From: a bacterium
GTDB taxonomy: Bacteria; Cyanobacteriota; Vampirovibrionia; Gastranaerophilales; Gastranaerophilaceae
NCBI GenBank assembly: GCA_017396025.1
Contig: JAFQNF010000044.1
Span: forward strand, 108,259 to 172,258
Reading direction: 5' to 3'
DNA: 64,000 nt
Made by a program: the position numbers and the translations under genes
The notes under the pieces: model-generated
The model's input: the letters and a program-made list of their open reading frames with translations, nothing else
The model's database searches: none
Told to the model about the DNA's origin: nothing
Part shown: positions 1 through 7,533 of the stretch, piece after piece
Numbering within the stretch: the stretch's first letter is position 1
Layout of the letters: every line of letters starts with the position of its first letter

Positions 1-332
1 TGTTTTCTTCTTTATGCATTTGGTCTTTTGAATGTTTAAATTATTTTTTAATAATTCAAGGTTTTGGTTGTGATGTTGATTGGTCGGTTGTTCTATTTAT
101 TATTGGTTTTATTGCACTTGCTTGTATGATTCCATCAACATCAATATTTATTGGTCCATACCAGTTCGCTGTTATTGCTGCATTTGCAATATATGATATT
201 TCTAAAGAAACAGCACTTGCAATATCTCTTGTAGAGCAAGCCATTGTTATAATTGTTACTTCTTTAATCGCTGTTTTATTTTTGCTTAAAAATAATATTT
301 CTTATAAAGAATTAAAAGAAGATATTAAATAA
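1..332 (+). CDS. C-terminal end of flippase-like (LPG synthase TM / UPF0104) membrane protein, 5' truncated
   Basis: The reading frame is open from base 3 and enters from outside the window, so only about 109 C-terminal residues are visible. They form two or three hydrophobic helices with a P-S-T-S-I-F-I-G-P-Y-Q-F stretch, followed by A-L-A-I-S-L-V-E-Q. This matches the conserved C-terminal part of the lysylphosphatidylglycerol-synthase transmembrane / AglD-like family (P-x-x-x-G-x-x-G-x-x-E, then a helix beginning A-L-A). Members are integral inner-membrane proteins linked to lipid modification or lipid-linked sugar transfer. The exact substrate cannot be read from this fragment. The downstream gene has its own likely promoter, so this is probably the end of an operon. 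Confidence 0.6.
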   Translation, partial: FSSLCIWSFECLNYFLIIQGFGCDVDWSVVLFIIGFIALACMIPSTSIFIGPYQFAVIAAFAIYDISKETALAISLVEQAIVIIVTSLIAVLFLLKNNISYKELKEDIK

Positions 333-365
333 TGTAAAGATAGAAGAATTTTTTCTAAAGTTATT

Positions 366-396
366 TTGGTAAATTTCCGAAAAGAACTCTTATAAT
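366..396 (+). promoter_or_regulatory. Candidate sigma-70 type promoter for the Ala/Lys-rich protein gene
   Basis: A perfect TATAAT lies at 391-396, with TTGGTA at 366-371 (spacing 19, a little long). An inverted TTCCGA/TCGGAA pair flanks the -10 box (375-380 and 400-405) and could be an operator. AGGAG at 414-418 then precedes the ATG at 425. The -10 element is convincing, the -35 weak. Confidence 0.45.
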
Positions 397-424
397 CATT
401 CGGAATAAAAGATAGGAGTTTTTG

Positions 425-1375
425 ATGGAAAATATTTCTTCTCTTTCTGCAAAGGTACAAGTACAACCAGCTGTAACTGAAAAAACTGAAAAAAAGGAGA
501 CTAATGCTCCTAAACAGGTTGAAAATGGTGAAGCAAAAATGGCATTAGCTTTATCTGGACTTGCTGCTGCGGGTCTGGCTGCTCTTGCAATAAAAAAAGG
601 TAAAGCAAAGGATGCTGGTAAAATTATAAAAAATACAGCAGATGATATGGCAAAAGCTGCGGCAGATCAAATCAAAAAAGGTGCAACAGCGAATGCAGTA
701 AAAAAAGAAGCTACAAAAAATTTATCCCATGAGGGTAAAAAAGTTGTTAAAGAAGCAATATCTTCTGCACTAGATTCAAAATTGGCACAAGAAGCTGTAG
801 CTCGTCAAAATATTGTAAAAAATACGACGGTTGCAAAAAAAGCTACTTCAGCGGTGAAAGGATTAAAACAAGGTACTAAAAAAGCTACAGAAGAAGTTCT
901 TCAAGGTAAAATCCAAACTGCAAAAACTGTAGCGGCTGAAGCTGCAGAGTCTGCAAAAAAACTAAAAGATGTTGCACTTGCAAATCCAACTCATAAAAAC
1001 AAAAAACTTGCGCAGTATGCTCATAATCAGGCGGCAACAGCTAAAGCACAAGCTTTAAAGGTTGAAGAAAAATCAGCAAAACTGATTGAACAGGCTAGAG
1101 AAAAAGCTGTTAAGAAAGCGGAAGCTCTTGCAAAAGCTCAAGCATCCCCAAATTATGCGGCTGGGCAAGTAAAAATGAAACAAAATTCAGCAAAAGCTGC
1201 AGTTAATTCTGCAAAAAGGAAAGCAGCTAGGGATGTTGCAAAACCAGGATATCAACGTGCACTTGCTAAATTCCAAGGTTATTCTCCTGAAAAACTTCAA
1301 GGAATTGTTTCTTCAAGCAAATCATCTCCTGTAGAAAAGTTGGTTGCTGGTGATTTATTGGCGGCATTGAAATAA
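425..1375 (+). CDS. Ala/Lys-rich helical protein of unknown function
   Basis: About 316 residues, extremely rich in Ala, Lys, Gln and Glu. After a polar N-terminus of about 38 residues there is one short hydrophobic segment (A-L-A-L-S-G-L-A-A-A-G-L-A-A-L-A, roughly residues 39-55). The rest is a long, basic, probably alpha-helical or coiled-coil region resembling histone-H1-like or apolipoprotein-like repeats. The ATG at 425 is preferred over the in-frame TTG at 422 because AGGAG sits 6-7 bases upstream of it. A terminator follows, so the gene is monocistronic. I do not recognise the family. Similar composition recurs in the small proteins at 42490-42933 and 43133-43543. A membrane-tethered or nucleoid-binding role is possible but unproven. 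Confidence 0.75.
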   Translation: MENISSLSAKVQVQPAVTEKTEKKETNAPKQVENGEAKMALALSGLAAAGLAALAIKKGKAKDAGKIIKNTADDMAKAAADQIKKGATANAVKKEATKNLSHEGKKVVKEAISSALDSKLAQEAVARQNIVKNTTVAKKATSAVKGLKQGTKKATEEVLQGKIQTAKTVAAEAAESAKKLKDVALANPTHKNKKLAQYAHNQAATAKAQALKVEEKSAKLIEQAREKAVKKAEALAKAQASPNYAAGQVKMKQNSAKAAVNSAKRKAARDVAKPGYQRALAKFQGYSPEKLQGIVSSSKSSPVEKLVAGDLLAALK

Positions 1376-1397
1376 TTAAATTTCTATTTTATACAAA

Positions 1398-1425
1398 AGA
1401 GGGTTCTATTTTGGACCCTCTTTTT
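1398..1425 (+). terminator. Rho-independent terminator after the Ala/Lys-rich gene
   Basis: The arms AGAGGGTTC (1398-1406) and GGACCCTCT (1413-1421) form a stem that runs into a T-run. Confidence 0.85.
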
Positions 1426-1519
1426 GATATTTAATAAATTAAACTTTGTAAATAAAAAATTATGGAAGTAGCAATTTAATTTTTTCTTGCTTATTTAAGC
1501 GGGTAACAAAGGAGTTGTT

Positions 1520-1849
1520 ATGACAATTAATATAGTTTCATCATTAAAAAATGGTATTGCTAATATTGGAAAAAATATAAAGAAAAAACCACCATATAGA
1601 CTGGCTCTTAAGTTGACAGAAGGTTCTAATGCTAAGGTAATTGCTCCGGATACACTTAAGAAGGTTGGTTTGCCTCCAAAACTTCCATCAGAGTTGGCAA
1701 GTAAATTAACAGCTTGTGTGGCTGGTGTTGGTGGCGCAGGTGTTGTGACTGCCATGAATTCTACAACTGCAGTTAATTCTACTACAGCTGTTAATTCTAC
1801 AACTGCAAGATTTAATGATAAATCAGGTGTTTTTTCAACAACAGCGTAA
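1520..1849 (+). CDS. Small unknown protein with a tandem Asn-Ser-Thr-Thr repeat tail
   Basis: 109 residues with a clear AAAGGAG ribosome binding site 5 bases upstream of the ATG. The N-terminal half is basic (K-K-K-P-P-Y). A Gly/Ala-rich hydrophobic stretch (A-C-V-A-G-V-G-G-A-G-V-V, about residues 66-78) follows. The C-terminal part carries three tandem A-V-N-S-T-T type repeats encoded by an 18-bp direct repeat at 1757-1810. No signal peptide or known domain is visible. The gene stands alone between two terminators. Expression is plausible given the strong ribosome binding site and codon use like its neighbours, but the function is unknown. Confidence 0.6.
   Translation: MTINIVSSLKNGIANIGKNIKKKPPYRLALKLTEGSNAKVIAPDTLKKVGLPPKLPSELASKLTACVAGVGGAGVVTAMNSTTAVNSTTAVNSTTARFNDKSGVFSTTA
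1757..1810 (+). repeat. Three 18-bp in-frame tandem repeats
   Basis: Units start at 1757, 1775 and 1793 with AATTCTACAACTGCAGTT or close variants. They differ at a few positions and preserve the reading frame, so they probably expand and contract by slippage. Confidence 0.9.
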
Positions 1850-1870
1850 TTAATAATTTAAAACAAAAAA

Positions 1871-1898
1871 AGAGGCATTTATTAAATGCCTCTTTTTT
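1871..1898. terminator. Bidirectional terminator between convergent genes
   Basis: AGAGGCATTT (1871-1880) pairs with AAATGCCTCT (1883-1892). A-runs and T-runs flank the stem, so it can end both the plus-strand small gene and the minus-strand oxidoreductase gene. Confidence 0.85.
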
Positions 1899-1911
1899 AT
1901 TTGCTTTTTTA

Positions 1912-3297
1912 TTATAGTTTTGCAAGATATTCGTTAATAGCTTTTGCTGCACGTTTTCCAGCACCCATAGCGTTAATTGCTGTAGATGGACCAGTTGGAG
2001 CAACGTCACCACCAGCATAAACTCCATCAATAGAAGTTTCACCAGTTTCTGCGTTAATGATGATATAGCCTTTTCTGTCTGTTTCTAAATCCATATTATC
2101 TTTTAACATAGAACCTTGAATTGTTGGATTTGGACCTGTACCTAGAGCAACAACAACTGTATCAACGTCTAGGTCAACAAATTCGCCAGTTGGAACTGGT
2201 TTTCTTCTTCCTGATTCATCAGCTTCACCTAGTTCCATAACTTCGAATTTCATACCATTTACATAGCCTTCGTTGTTATAGATTTCTGTTGGAGCGTGTA
2301 AGAATTTGAAGATTACGCCTTCTTCTTTTGCGTGTCTAATTTCTTCTAAACGAGCTGGAAGTTCTGCTTCTGTTCTTCTGTAAACGATATAAACTTCTTT
2401 GAAACCAACTCTAACAGCAACACGAGCTGCGTCCATAGCAACGTTACCACCACCGATGATAGCTGCTTTTTCTCCAACTCTAATTGGAGTAGCTGTTTCT
2501 TCTATGTTCGCTTGCATTAAGTTTACACGAGTTAAGAATTCGTTAGCTGAGAAAACGCCGTTCAAGTTTTCACCAGGAATGCCCATCATTTTTGGTAAGC
2601 CTGCGCCAGAACCGATAACGATAGCGTCGAAACCATCATCCTTTAATTGTTTAACTGTGATTGATTTACCAACAACAACGTTTGTGTGGAATTTAACGCC
2701 CATAGCTTTTAAGTTGTCGATTTCCTTGTCTAAGAATGTTCTTGGTAATCTGAATGGTGGAATACCATATCTTAATACACCACCTAATTTGTGTAATGCT
2801 TCAAAAACAACAACTTCGTGACCTTCTTTTCTTAAGTCAGCAGCAGCTGTGATACCAGCACAACCAGAACCAATGATAGCAACTTTTTTGCCTGATTCTT
2901 TAATTTCGCCAACTTTTAATGATGTAGCGTCACCAACATAACGTTCTAATGCACCAATAGCAATAGGTTCTGATTTGATACCTAATACACATTTGCTTTC
3001 GCATTGACGTTCTTGAGGGCAAACTCTTCCACAAACAGAAGGTAATAAACTTGATTCTCTGATAATTTCACCTGATTTTTCTAAGTCACCTTCTTTTATT
3101 GCATTAATAAATCCAGGAATATTGATGTTTACAGGGCAACCTTGCACACATCTTGGATTTTTACAATTTAAGCAACGAGCTGCTTCTAATTTAGCTTGTT
3201 CATCTGTTAAGTTTGATTCAACCGCATCAAAGTTAGTACGTCTAACCATTGGGTCTTGTTCATGTTGTCTTTGTCTTGCTGCCATATTTATTTCCAT
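1912..3297 (-). CDS. gltA: NADPH-dependent glutamate synthase small-subunit family oxidoreductase (GltA/NfnB type)
   Basis: 461 residues, the usual length of the family. The N-terminal domain has the two cysteine clusters C-L-N-C...C-V-Q-G-C-P and C-G-R-V-C-P...C-E-S-K-C that ligate [4Fe-4S] centres. A flavin-binding I-G-S-G-C-A-G-I loop follows, then the NADPH-binding I-G-G-G-N-V-A-M-D-A motif, and T-G-P-S-T-A-I near the C-terminus. Family members transfer electrons between NAD(P)H and a partner: the glutamate synthase large subunit, or NfnA in bifurcating transhydrogenase. Neither partner is adjacent here, so which reaction it performs is open. Translation may start at the first ATG (3297) or at a second ATG four codons in. 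An intrinsic terminator follows. Confidence 0.88.
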   Translation of the reverse strand: MEINMAARQRQHEQDPMVRRTNFDAVESNLTDEQAKLEAARCLNCKNPRCVQGCPVNINIPGFINAIKEGDLEKSGEIIRESSLLPSVCGRVCPQERQCESKCVLGIKSEPIAIGALERYVGDATSLKVGEIKESGKKVAIIGSGCAGITAAADLRKEGHEVVVFEALHKLGGVLRYGIPPFRLPRTFLDKEIDNLKAMGVKFHTNVVVGKSITVKQLKDDGFDAIVIGSGAGLPKMMGIPGENLNGVFSANEFLTRVNLMQANIEETATPIRVGEKAAIIGGGNVAMDAARVAVRVGFKEVYIVYRRTEAELPARLEEIRHAKEEGVIFKFLHAPTEIYNNEGYVNGMKFEVMELGEADESGRRKPVPTGEFVDLDVDTVVVALGTGPNPTIQGSMLKDNMDLETDRKGYIIINAETGETSIDGVYAGGDVAPTGPSTAINAMGAGKRAAKAINEYLAKL

Positions 3298-3408
3298 TTT
3301 GTTTAATCAGAATATAAGAAAATTATACTATAAAACTTTTTTATGTATAACAAATTTAGAGATATTAACATTTAAAAAGTAGTATGAACAAATTTCATAC
3401 TACTAAAA

Positions 3409-3435
3409 AATAAAAAGGAGTTTAAAACTCCTTTT
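3409..3435 (-). terminator. Terminator of the sdaAB-sdaAA-unknown operon
   Basis: On the minus strand AAAAGGAGTTT pairs with AAACTCCTTTT and is followed by a T-rich run. The stem overlaps the stop codon of the unknown gene. A second hairpin (AGTAGTATGA/TCATACTACT, about 3380-3404) lies just beyond. Confidence 0.75.
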
Positions 3436-3760
3436 ATAAGTTATCTTTTGCGTCTTGAACAAACTTTGCTATTGCATTTGAAACAGTAGGTCTTTCAAAC
3501 CAATCTCGAACATAACGTTCTAAATTAAAACAATTACCTCTTTCTTTTAGTCCATTCACTACATTAAATGTTGCTTCGCACATTCCAATTTGAACAGAAA
3601 AAGAAGCATTTTTTGGATTTTTAACATCAATGTTAAATGTTAGTCCTCTTACTCTTTTCATACCTCCAGATACTTTTACTTCAACTTCTGGCTTACTACA
3701 TAAAAAGTTAATTAATGATTGTTCTAGTTCTGCTATTACTGGATCTTTTCCACCTGCCAT
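3434..3760 (-). CDS. Unknown 108-residue protein downstream of serine dehydratase
   Basis: A compact soluble protein with no signal peptide or membrane segment, starting 1 base after the sdaAA stop, so very likely co-transcribed and translationally coupled. The sequence suggests alternating strands (V-E-V-K-V-S-G-G, L-T-F-N-I-D-V, S-F-S-V-Q-I-G-M) followed by an amphipathic C-terminal helix. There is one C-E-A motif and one C-F-N. I do not recognise the family. Its position suggests either a role linked to serine breakdown or simple operon hitch-hiking. Confidence 0.7.
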   Translation of the reverse strand: MAGGKDPVIAELEQSLINFLCSKPEVEVKVSGGMKRVRGLTFNIDVKNPKNASFSVQIGMCEATFNVVNGLKERGNCFNLERYVRDWFERPTVSNAIAKFVQDAKDNL

Positions 3761-3761
3761 T

Positions 3762-4652
3762 TTAGATTCCTTCTTTTTTCTGTAATTCTCTATTTATTAT
3801 TATTCCACTTTTTGTTGTTGCTAAACCGCCCATTGATGTTTCCTTTAATAAAGGTGACATTAACTGCCCAGTCTGTACCATCGCATCGACAACTTCATCT
3901 GGTGGTATTTTACTTTCAACATTTGCTAATACTAGTTCTGCTGCTGTAATTGCGTGTATTGCTAAAAATGCATTTCTTTTAACGCAAGGTATTTCAACTA
4001 GTCCTCCGACAGGATCACAAGTTAGTCCAAGTACGTTTTTTAATGCTAAAGTTGCAGCGTTAATAATTTGTTTGTTGCTTCCACCTAGAAGTTGAGTTGC
4101 AGCTGCTGCACTCATTGCTGAAGCAACGCCACATTCTGCTTGACAACCCGCAACAGCACCAGCCATTGCTACTTTTGTTGAAATAATATAGCCGATAGTT
4201 CCAGCTGTTATAAGTGCGTTTACTTCATCATCTTGCGTAACATCTTTTTCTTGTGCTAGTGCAATAATTACAGCAGGTACAATTCCACAAGAACCTGCTG
4301 TCGGACACGCAACAATTTTGTTCATTCTTAGGTTTTCTTCCATTGTTGCCAATGCATATGTCGTTATTTTCTCAAATAAATTACCAAAAAGGGCTGGTGC
4401 AGCTTTGTATTTTTCTTTTAATTTTGCAGTATCGTCTCCACAAAGTCCGCTAAATGATTTTTCGCTAGAACACAAGCCGCTAATGATAGCATCTTTCATT
4501 GCATTGATATTTTTCAATGTTTTTGCGCGAACTTCTTCAGTGCTAATTTCAAAATCAAACGCTTCTTTTTCCTGCATTATTTCATATATTTTTTTATTAT
4601 TTTGATTGCAGGCATATAGTAGTTTTTCAAATGTACTTATTGAATATTCCAA
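3762..4652 (-). CDS. sdaAA: L-serine ammonia-lyase, iron-sulfur-dependent, alpha subunit
   Basis: Catalytic subunit of the two-subunit [4Fe-4S] L-serine dehydratase, which converts L-serine to pyruvate and ammonia. 296 residues, as expected. Cluster and active-site regions are visible: P-T-A-G-S-C-G-I-V-P, A-G-C-Q-A-E-C-G, and C-D-P-V-G-G-L-V-E-I-P-C. The start is a TTG codon one base after the sdaAB stop, with GAGG six bases upstream inside the end of sdaAB, indicating translational coupling. The enzyme is oxygen-labile, consistent with an anaerobic lifestyle. Confidence 0.93.
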   Translation of the reverse strand: MEYSISTFEKLLYACNQNNKKIYEIMQEKEAFDFEISTEEVRAKTLKNINAMKDAIISGLCSSEKSFSGLCGDDTAKLKEKYKAAPALFGNLFEKITTYALATMEENLRMNKIVACPTAGSCGIVPAVIIALAQEKDVTQDDEVNALITAGTIGYIISTKVAMAGAVAGCQAECGVASAMSAAAATQLLGGSNKQIINAATLALKNVLGLTCDPVGGLVEIPCVKRNAFLAIHAITAAELVLANVESKIPPDEVVDAMVQTGQLMSPLLKETSMGGLATTKSGIIINRELQKKEGI

Positions 4653-4653
4653 A

Positions 4654-5322
4654 TTAAGCCTCTAATCTTTTTACATTTCGGACAAAGTATACATCATCAA
4701 TTTCTTCAATTTTTCTTATAACCTCATCAGAAATTTTGCTATCTAAACAAATACACATTGAGGCAGTTTCCCCTCTTGCGTTACGGTCACAATCAAGTGA
4801 TGCTATATTAATATTTTCATCTTGAATTAGTGTTGAAACTCTTGAAATCATTCCAGGTTTATCTTTGTAGAAAAGAATTAGCGTGTTGTATTCACCAGAA
4901 ATTCTTGTTGAAAAATCGTCGATTTTAACGATTTCTACGTTTCCAGCTCCAACGGAATTTCCTGAAATCGTCATATTAATATTGCCTTCAAGAACAAAAT
5001 CAACTGCATTTGGATGTCTATCAATATTTTGCTCAAATTCATAAGTATATTCTATATTTTGTGCCAATTCGCAATTATAAATGTTTTTTATTTGTTCGCT
5101 ATCTACGCCAAAACCTAAAAGACCTGCTAATAACCCTTTATCTGTACCGTGACCTTTTCCGGTTTGTGCAAAGGAATTATATAGTTTGAATGTTACTTTG
5201 TTTGGGGTTTCTTTATATATATTTCGCGCAAGTAATCCAAGTCTTACAGCCCCTGCTGTGTGTGAACTTGATGGACCTGTCATAATTGGAGAAATTACAT
5301 CAAAAAGTGAACGTTGTTTCAT
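4654..5322 (-). CDS. sdaAB: L-serine ammonia-lyase, iron-sulfur-dependent, beta subunit
   Basis: 222 residues. The N-terminus F-D-V-I-S-P-I-M-T-G-P-S-S-S-H-T-A-G-A is the serine dehydratase beta-chain signature. The C-terminal part (about residues 145-220, G-M-I-S-R-V-S-T-L-I) is an ACT domain, which in this family binds serine and tunes activity. It is the first gene of the minus-strand operon sdaAB-sdaAA-unknown. The start ATG is at 5322, about 260 bp downstream of a minus-strand terminator at 5582-5607. Confidence 0.93.
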   Translation of the reverse strand: MKQRSLFDVISPIMTGPSSSHTAGAVRLGLLARNIYKETPNKVTFKLYNSFAQTGKGHGTDKGLLAGLLGFGVDSEQIKNIYNCELAQNIEYTYEFEQNIDRHPNAVDFVLEGNINMTISGNSVGAGNVEIVKIDDFSTRISGEYNTLILFYKDKPGMISRVSTLIQDENINIASLDCDRNARGETASMCICLDSKISDEVIRKIEEIDDVYFVRNVKRLEA

Positions 5323-5379
5323 AGTTACTATATTATATAGTTTTTTGATGATTTTGTATATTTAAGGAATGAATCCTGT

Positions 5380-5580
5380 AAAATGCCGAAAGTTCATCAC
5401 TTTCGTCACTTTAGCCTCTGTAAACAAAATATGAATTTTCCTCTGCACCTACGAAAAAATCGCGTCTTGAAAATTCCTCTCAGCTCGAACAGTCGCAAAT
5501 AACACTTTGTTTCAATTTGCTTTTGTTCTCGCTTATTCGAACTCGCTCACTTCGTTCAGCTCCGTTCTACGGAATTTTCG
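5380..5580. other. GC-richer structured intergenic segment
   Basis: There is no credible gene between sdaAB (5322) and the small ORF at 5802. This 200-bp part is visibly richer in G and C than its flanks. It carries a perfect 9-bp inverted pair GAAAATTCC (5469-5477) / GGAATTTTC (5571-5579) and repeated GCTC/GAAC words (AGCTCGAAC, TCGAACTCGCTC, GTTCAGCTC). It looks like a dispersed palindromic element or RNA-forming sequence. I could not match it to a known family. Confidence 0.45.
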
Positions 5581-5581
5581 C

Positions 5582-5607
5582 AAAAAAAAGCTCTTTTGAT
5601 AAAGAGC
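5582..5607 (-). terminator. Strong minus-strand intrinsic terminator with no gene obviously feeding it
   Basis: On the minus strand GCTCTTT, loop ATCA, AAAGAGC is followed by eight T. The nearest upstream sequence on that strand (5608-5801) has no protein-coding gene, so this terminator suggests an unannotated small RNA. Confidence 0.75.
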
Positions 5608-5801
5608 GTTAACTAGGTTAGTTTTGGTAGATAGTTGTTCAGTTTTAGACTTTTATGAGTCTTACATTTGCTTTAAAGCTCGTAAAAAAATTTTTATGCG
5701 CTTTTTTCTTTGTAATTTTACATAAGTTAACAAATTTGACTAAAGTCATTAAAAAAAATGCCGATATTTATATTTACCGGAGTAAAAGAAAGGTAAATTC
5801 T

Positions 5802-5933
5802 ATGTACTACAATTGGGTATGGCCAGGCGCTTACAGCTTTAAAAGTGAAGTAAAATTATTTACTGCTTGGATTAAAAATCAAGTTGATATTATTCTTAAA
5901 AAAATTGAAGAAACTGAAAACAAGTTAGGATAA
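5802..5933 (+). CDS. Possible 43-residue small protein
   Basis: A short ORF upstream of comM, starting at ATG 5802 with AAAGG eight bases upstream. An upstream in-frame ATG at 5655 would add a stretch with no ribosome binding site and unlikely composition. The product has an aromatic start (M-Y-Y-N-W-V-W-P-G-A-Y) and an amphipathic, charged C-terminal helix (Q-V-D-I-I-L-K-K-I-E-E). No family is recognised and coding status is uncertain. Confidence 0.4.
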   Translation: MYYNWVWPGAYSFKSEVKLFTAWIKNQVDIILKKIEETENKLG

Positions 5934-5939
5934 TATGTT

Positions 5940-5969
5940 TTGAATTTCGCATAATTCCTGTGTTATACT
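5940..5969 (+). promoter_or_regulatory. Promoter of comM
   Basis: An extended -10 (TGT TATACT, hexamer at 5964-5969) lies 18 bases after TTGAAT (5940-5945). Downstream, CCTATG (5971-5976) and CATAGG (5989-5994) form an inverted repeat in the leader, which may act as an operator or a leader hairpin. Confidence 0.6.
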
Positions 5970-6003
5970 GCCTATGTGGTCAGAATAACATAGGATTTAT
6001 GTT

Positions 6004-7533
6004 GTGATATCTCAAATTCTTACAGCAAGCGTAATTGGTCTTGACGTCTATAAAATCTTAGTTGAAGTAGATGTTAATAATTCTTTGCCTGCTGTTTCAA
6101 TTGTTGGGCTGCCTGATGCTTCTATTAGTGAAGCAAAGGAAAGAGTCCGTTCTGCTATTAAAAATTCTGGCTATCAATTCCCAAATAAAAAAATTGTAGT
6201 AAATCTTGCGCCTGCTGATATCAAAAAAATGGGCAGTTATTATGACTTGCCTATTGCCGTTGGTATTCTCTCTAAAAGTGGCATAATAACAAAAACTGAA
6301 TTTGCTGATACCGCTTTTATTGGTGAACTATCTTTAGATGGCTCTCTTCGTGCTGTTTCTGGCGTTCTTCCAATTGCGGCTGGTCTATTAGAACAAGGTA
6401 TAAAAACACTTATTGTTCCGTTTGAAAATGCTAAAGAAGCTGCAATAATAAAAGGTTTGAACGTAATCGGTGCTAAAACTCTTGTTGATATTGTTAATCA
6501 CTTTAATACTGATAATAAAATTCCTTCTGTTCAAGTTGATATTAATGACTATATGCAAGAACAAACTGAAAAAGACGGGTATTTCGATTTTAAGGATGTA
6601 AAAGGGCAGCAAAAAGCCAAAAAGGCTATGGAAATTGCAGCGGCTGGTGCGCATAATCTTTTGATGTCTGGACCTCCTGGCTCTGGTAAAACCTTGCTTG
6701 CAAAGTGCTTTTCATCAATTCTTCCACCTTTAACCTTTGAAGAATCTATTGAATTAACTAAAATTTATAGTATTAGTTCTTTGGTTAATCCAAATCGTCC
6801 GTTAATAACTCAGCGTCCATTCAGAAGTGTTCATCACACAGCTTCTGCTGTTGGTATTATTGGTGGTGGGACAAACCCAAAACCAGGAGAGATAACTTTA
6901 GCACACAGAGGAGTTTTATTTTTAGATGAGTTTGTTGAGTTCCCTCGTGCTGTTCTTGAGGTGCTTCGTCAGCCGTTAGAAGATGGAAAAATAGTAGTTG
7001 CTCGTGCTAAAAATAGTCTAGAATTTCCTTCTGATTTTATTTTGCTTGGTGCTATGAATCCTTGCCCTTGTGGATATTTGGGGGATAGTGAAAAGAACTG
7101 TACTTGTAGTGACTTTCAAGTGAAACAGTATCGCTCAAAATTATCTGGACCATTACTTGATAGAATTGATATTGTAATCGATGTTCCACGTCTAAAAATA
7201 AACGAGCTTATGGCTCAAACTAATGAAAATGTTGAAACATCAGCGCAAATTCGTGAAAGAGTTGTAAAAGCTAGAAATATTCAGCTTGAAAGATATAAAG
7301 GCTTAGGCATATACACAAACTCTGAATTGACCCCTAAATTAATAAAAAAATATTGCCAATTAGATGAAGCGTCTGCTGGTATTTTGCGTAATGCGGTTAC
7401 TAAATTTAATCTTTCTGCGCGTGCTTATGATAGGCTTTTAAAACTTGCTAGAACGATTGCTGACCTAGATTCTTCTGAAAATATACAAGTTCAACATGTG
7501 GCTCAGGCTATACAATATCGTTCTTCTTTATAA
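6004..7533 (+). CDS. comM: YifB/ComM family Mg-chelatase-like AAA+ ATPase
   Basis: 509 residues, the normal length. It has an N-terminal Lon-like domain (about 1-170), then an AAA+ core with Walker A G-P-P-G-S-G-K-T (about residue 220), a Walker B-like L-F-L-D-E-F, and the M-N-P-C-P-C-G-Y motif typical of the family. A C-terminal Mg-chelatase lid follows. Characterised ComM is a hexameric helicase promoting branch migration during natural transformation. The start is GTG at 6004, since the nearby ATG at 5999 is out of frame. The 3' end overlaps the convergent bioC gene by 26 bp. Confidence 0.93.
   Translation: MISQILTASVIGLDVYKILVEVDVNNSLPAVSIVGLPDASISEAKERVRSAIKNSGYQFPNKKIVVNLAPADIKKMGSYYDLPIAVGILSKSGIITKTEFADTAFIGELSLDGSLRAVSGVLPIAAGLLEQGIKTLIVPFENAKEAAIIKGLNVIGAKTLVDIVNHFNTDNKIPSVQVDINDYMQEQTEKDGYFDFKDVKGQQKAKKAMEIAAAGAHNLLMSGPPGSGKTLLAKCFSSILPPLTFEESIELTKIYSISSLVNPNRPLITQRPFRSVHHTASAVGIIGGGTNPKPGEITLAHRGVLFLDEFVEFPRAVLEVLRQPLEDGKIVVARAKNSLEFPSDFILLGAMNPCPCGYLGDSEKNCTCSDFQVKQYRSKLSGPLLDRIDIVIDVPRLKINELMAQTNENVETSAQIRERVVKARNIQLERYKGLGIYTNSELTPKLIKKYCQLDEASAGILRNAVTKFNLSARAYDRLLKLARTIADLDSSENIQVQHVAQAIQYRSSL

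Noticed and set aside
2399..2821. A 140-residue plus-strand ORF inside the oxidoreductase gene.
   Set aside because: Shadow frame of a strongly conserved minus-strand gene.
5655..5801. Longer version of the small ORF before comM starting at 5655.
   Set aside because: No ribosome binding site and implausible composition; ATG 5802 has AAAGG in the right place.
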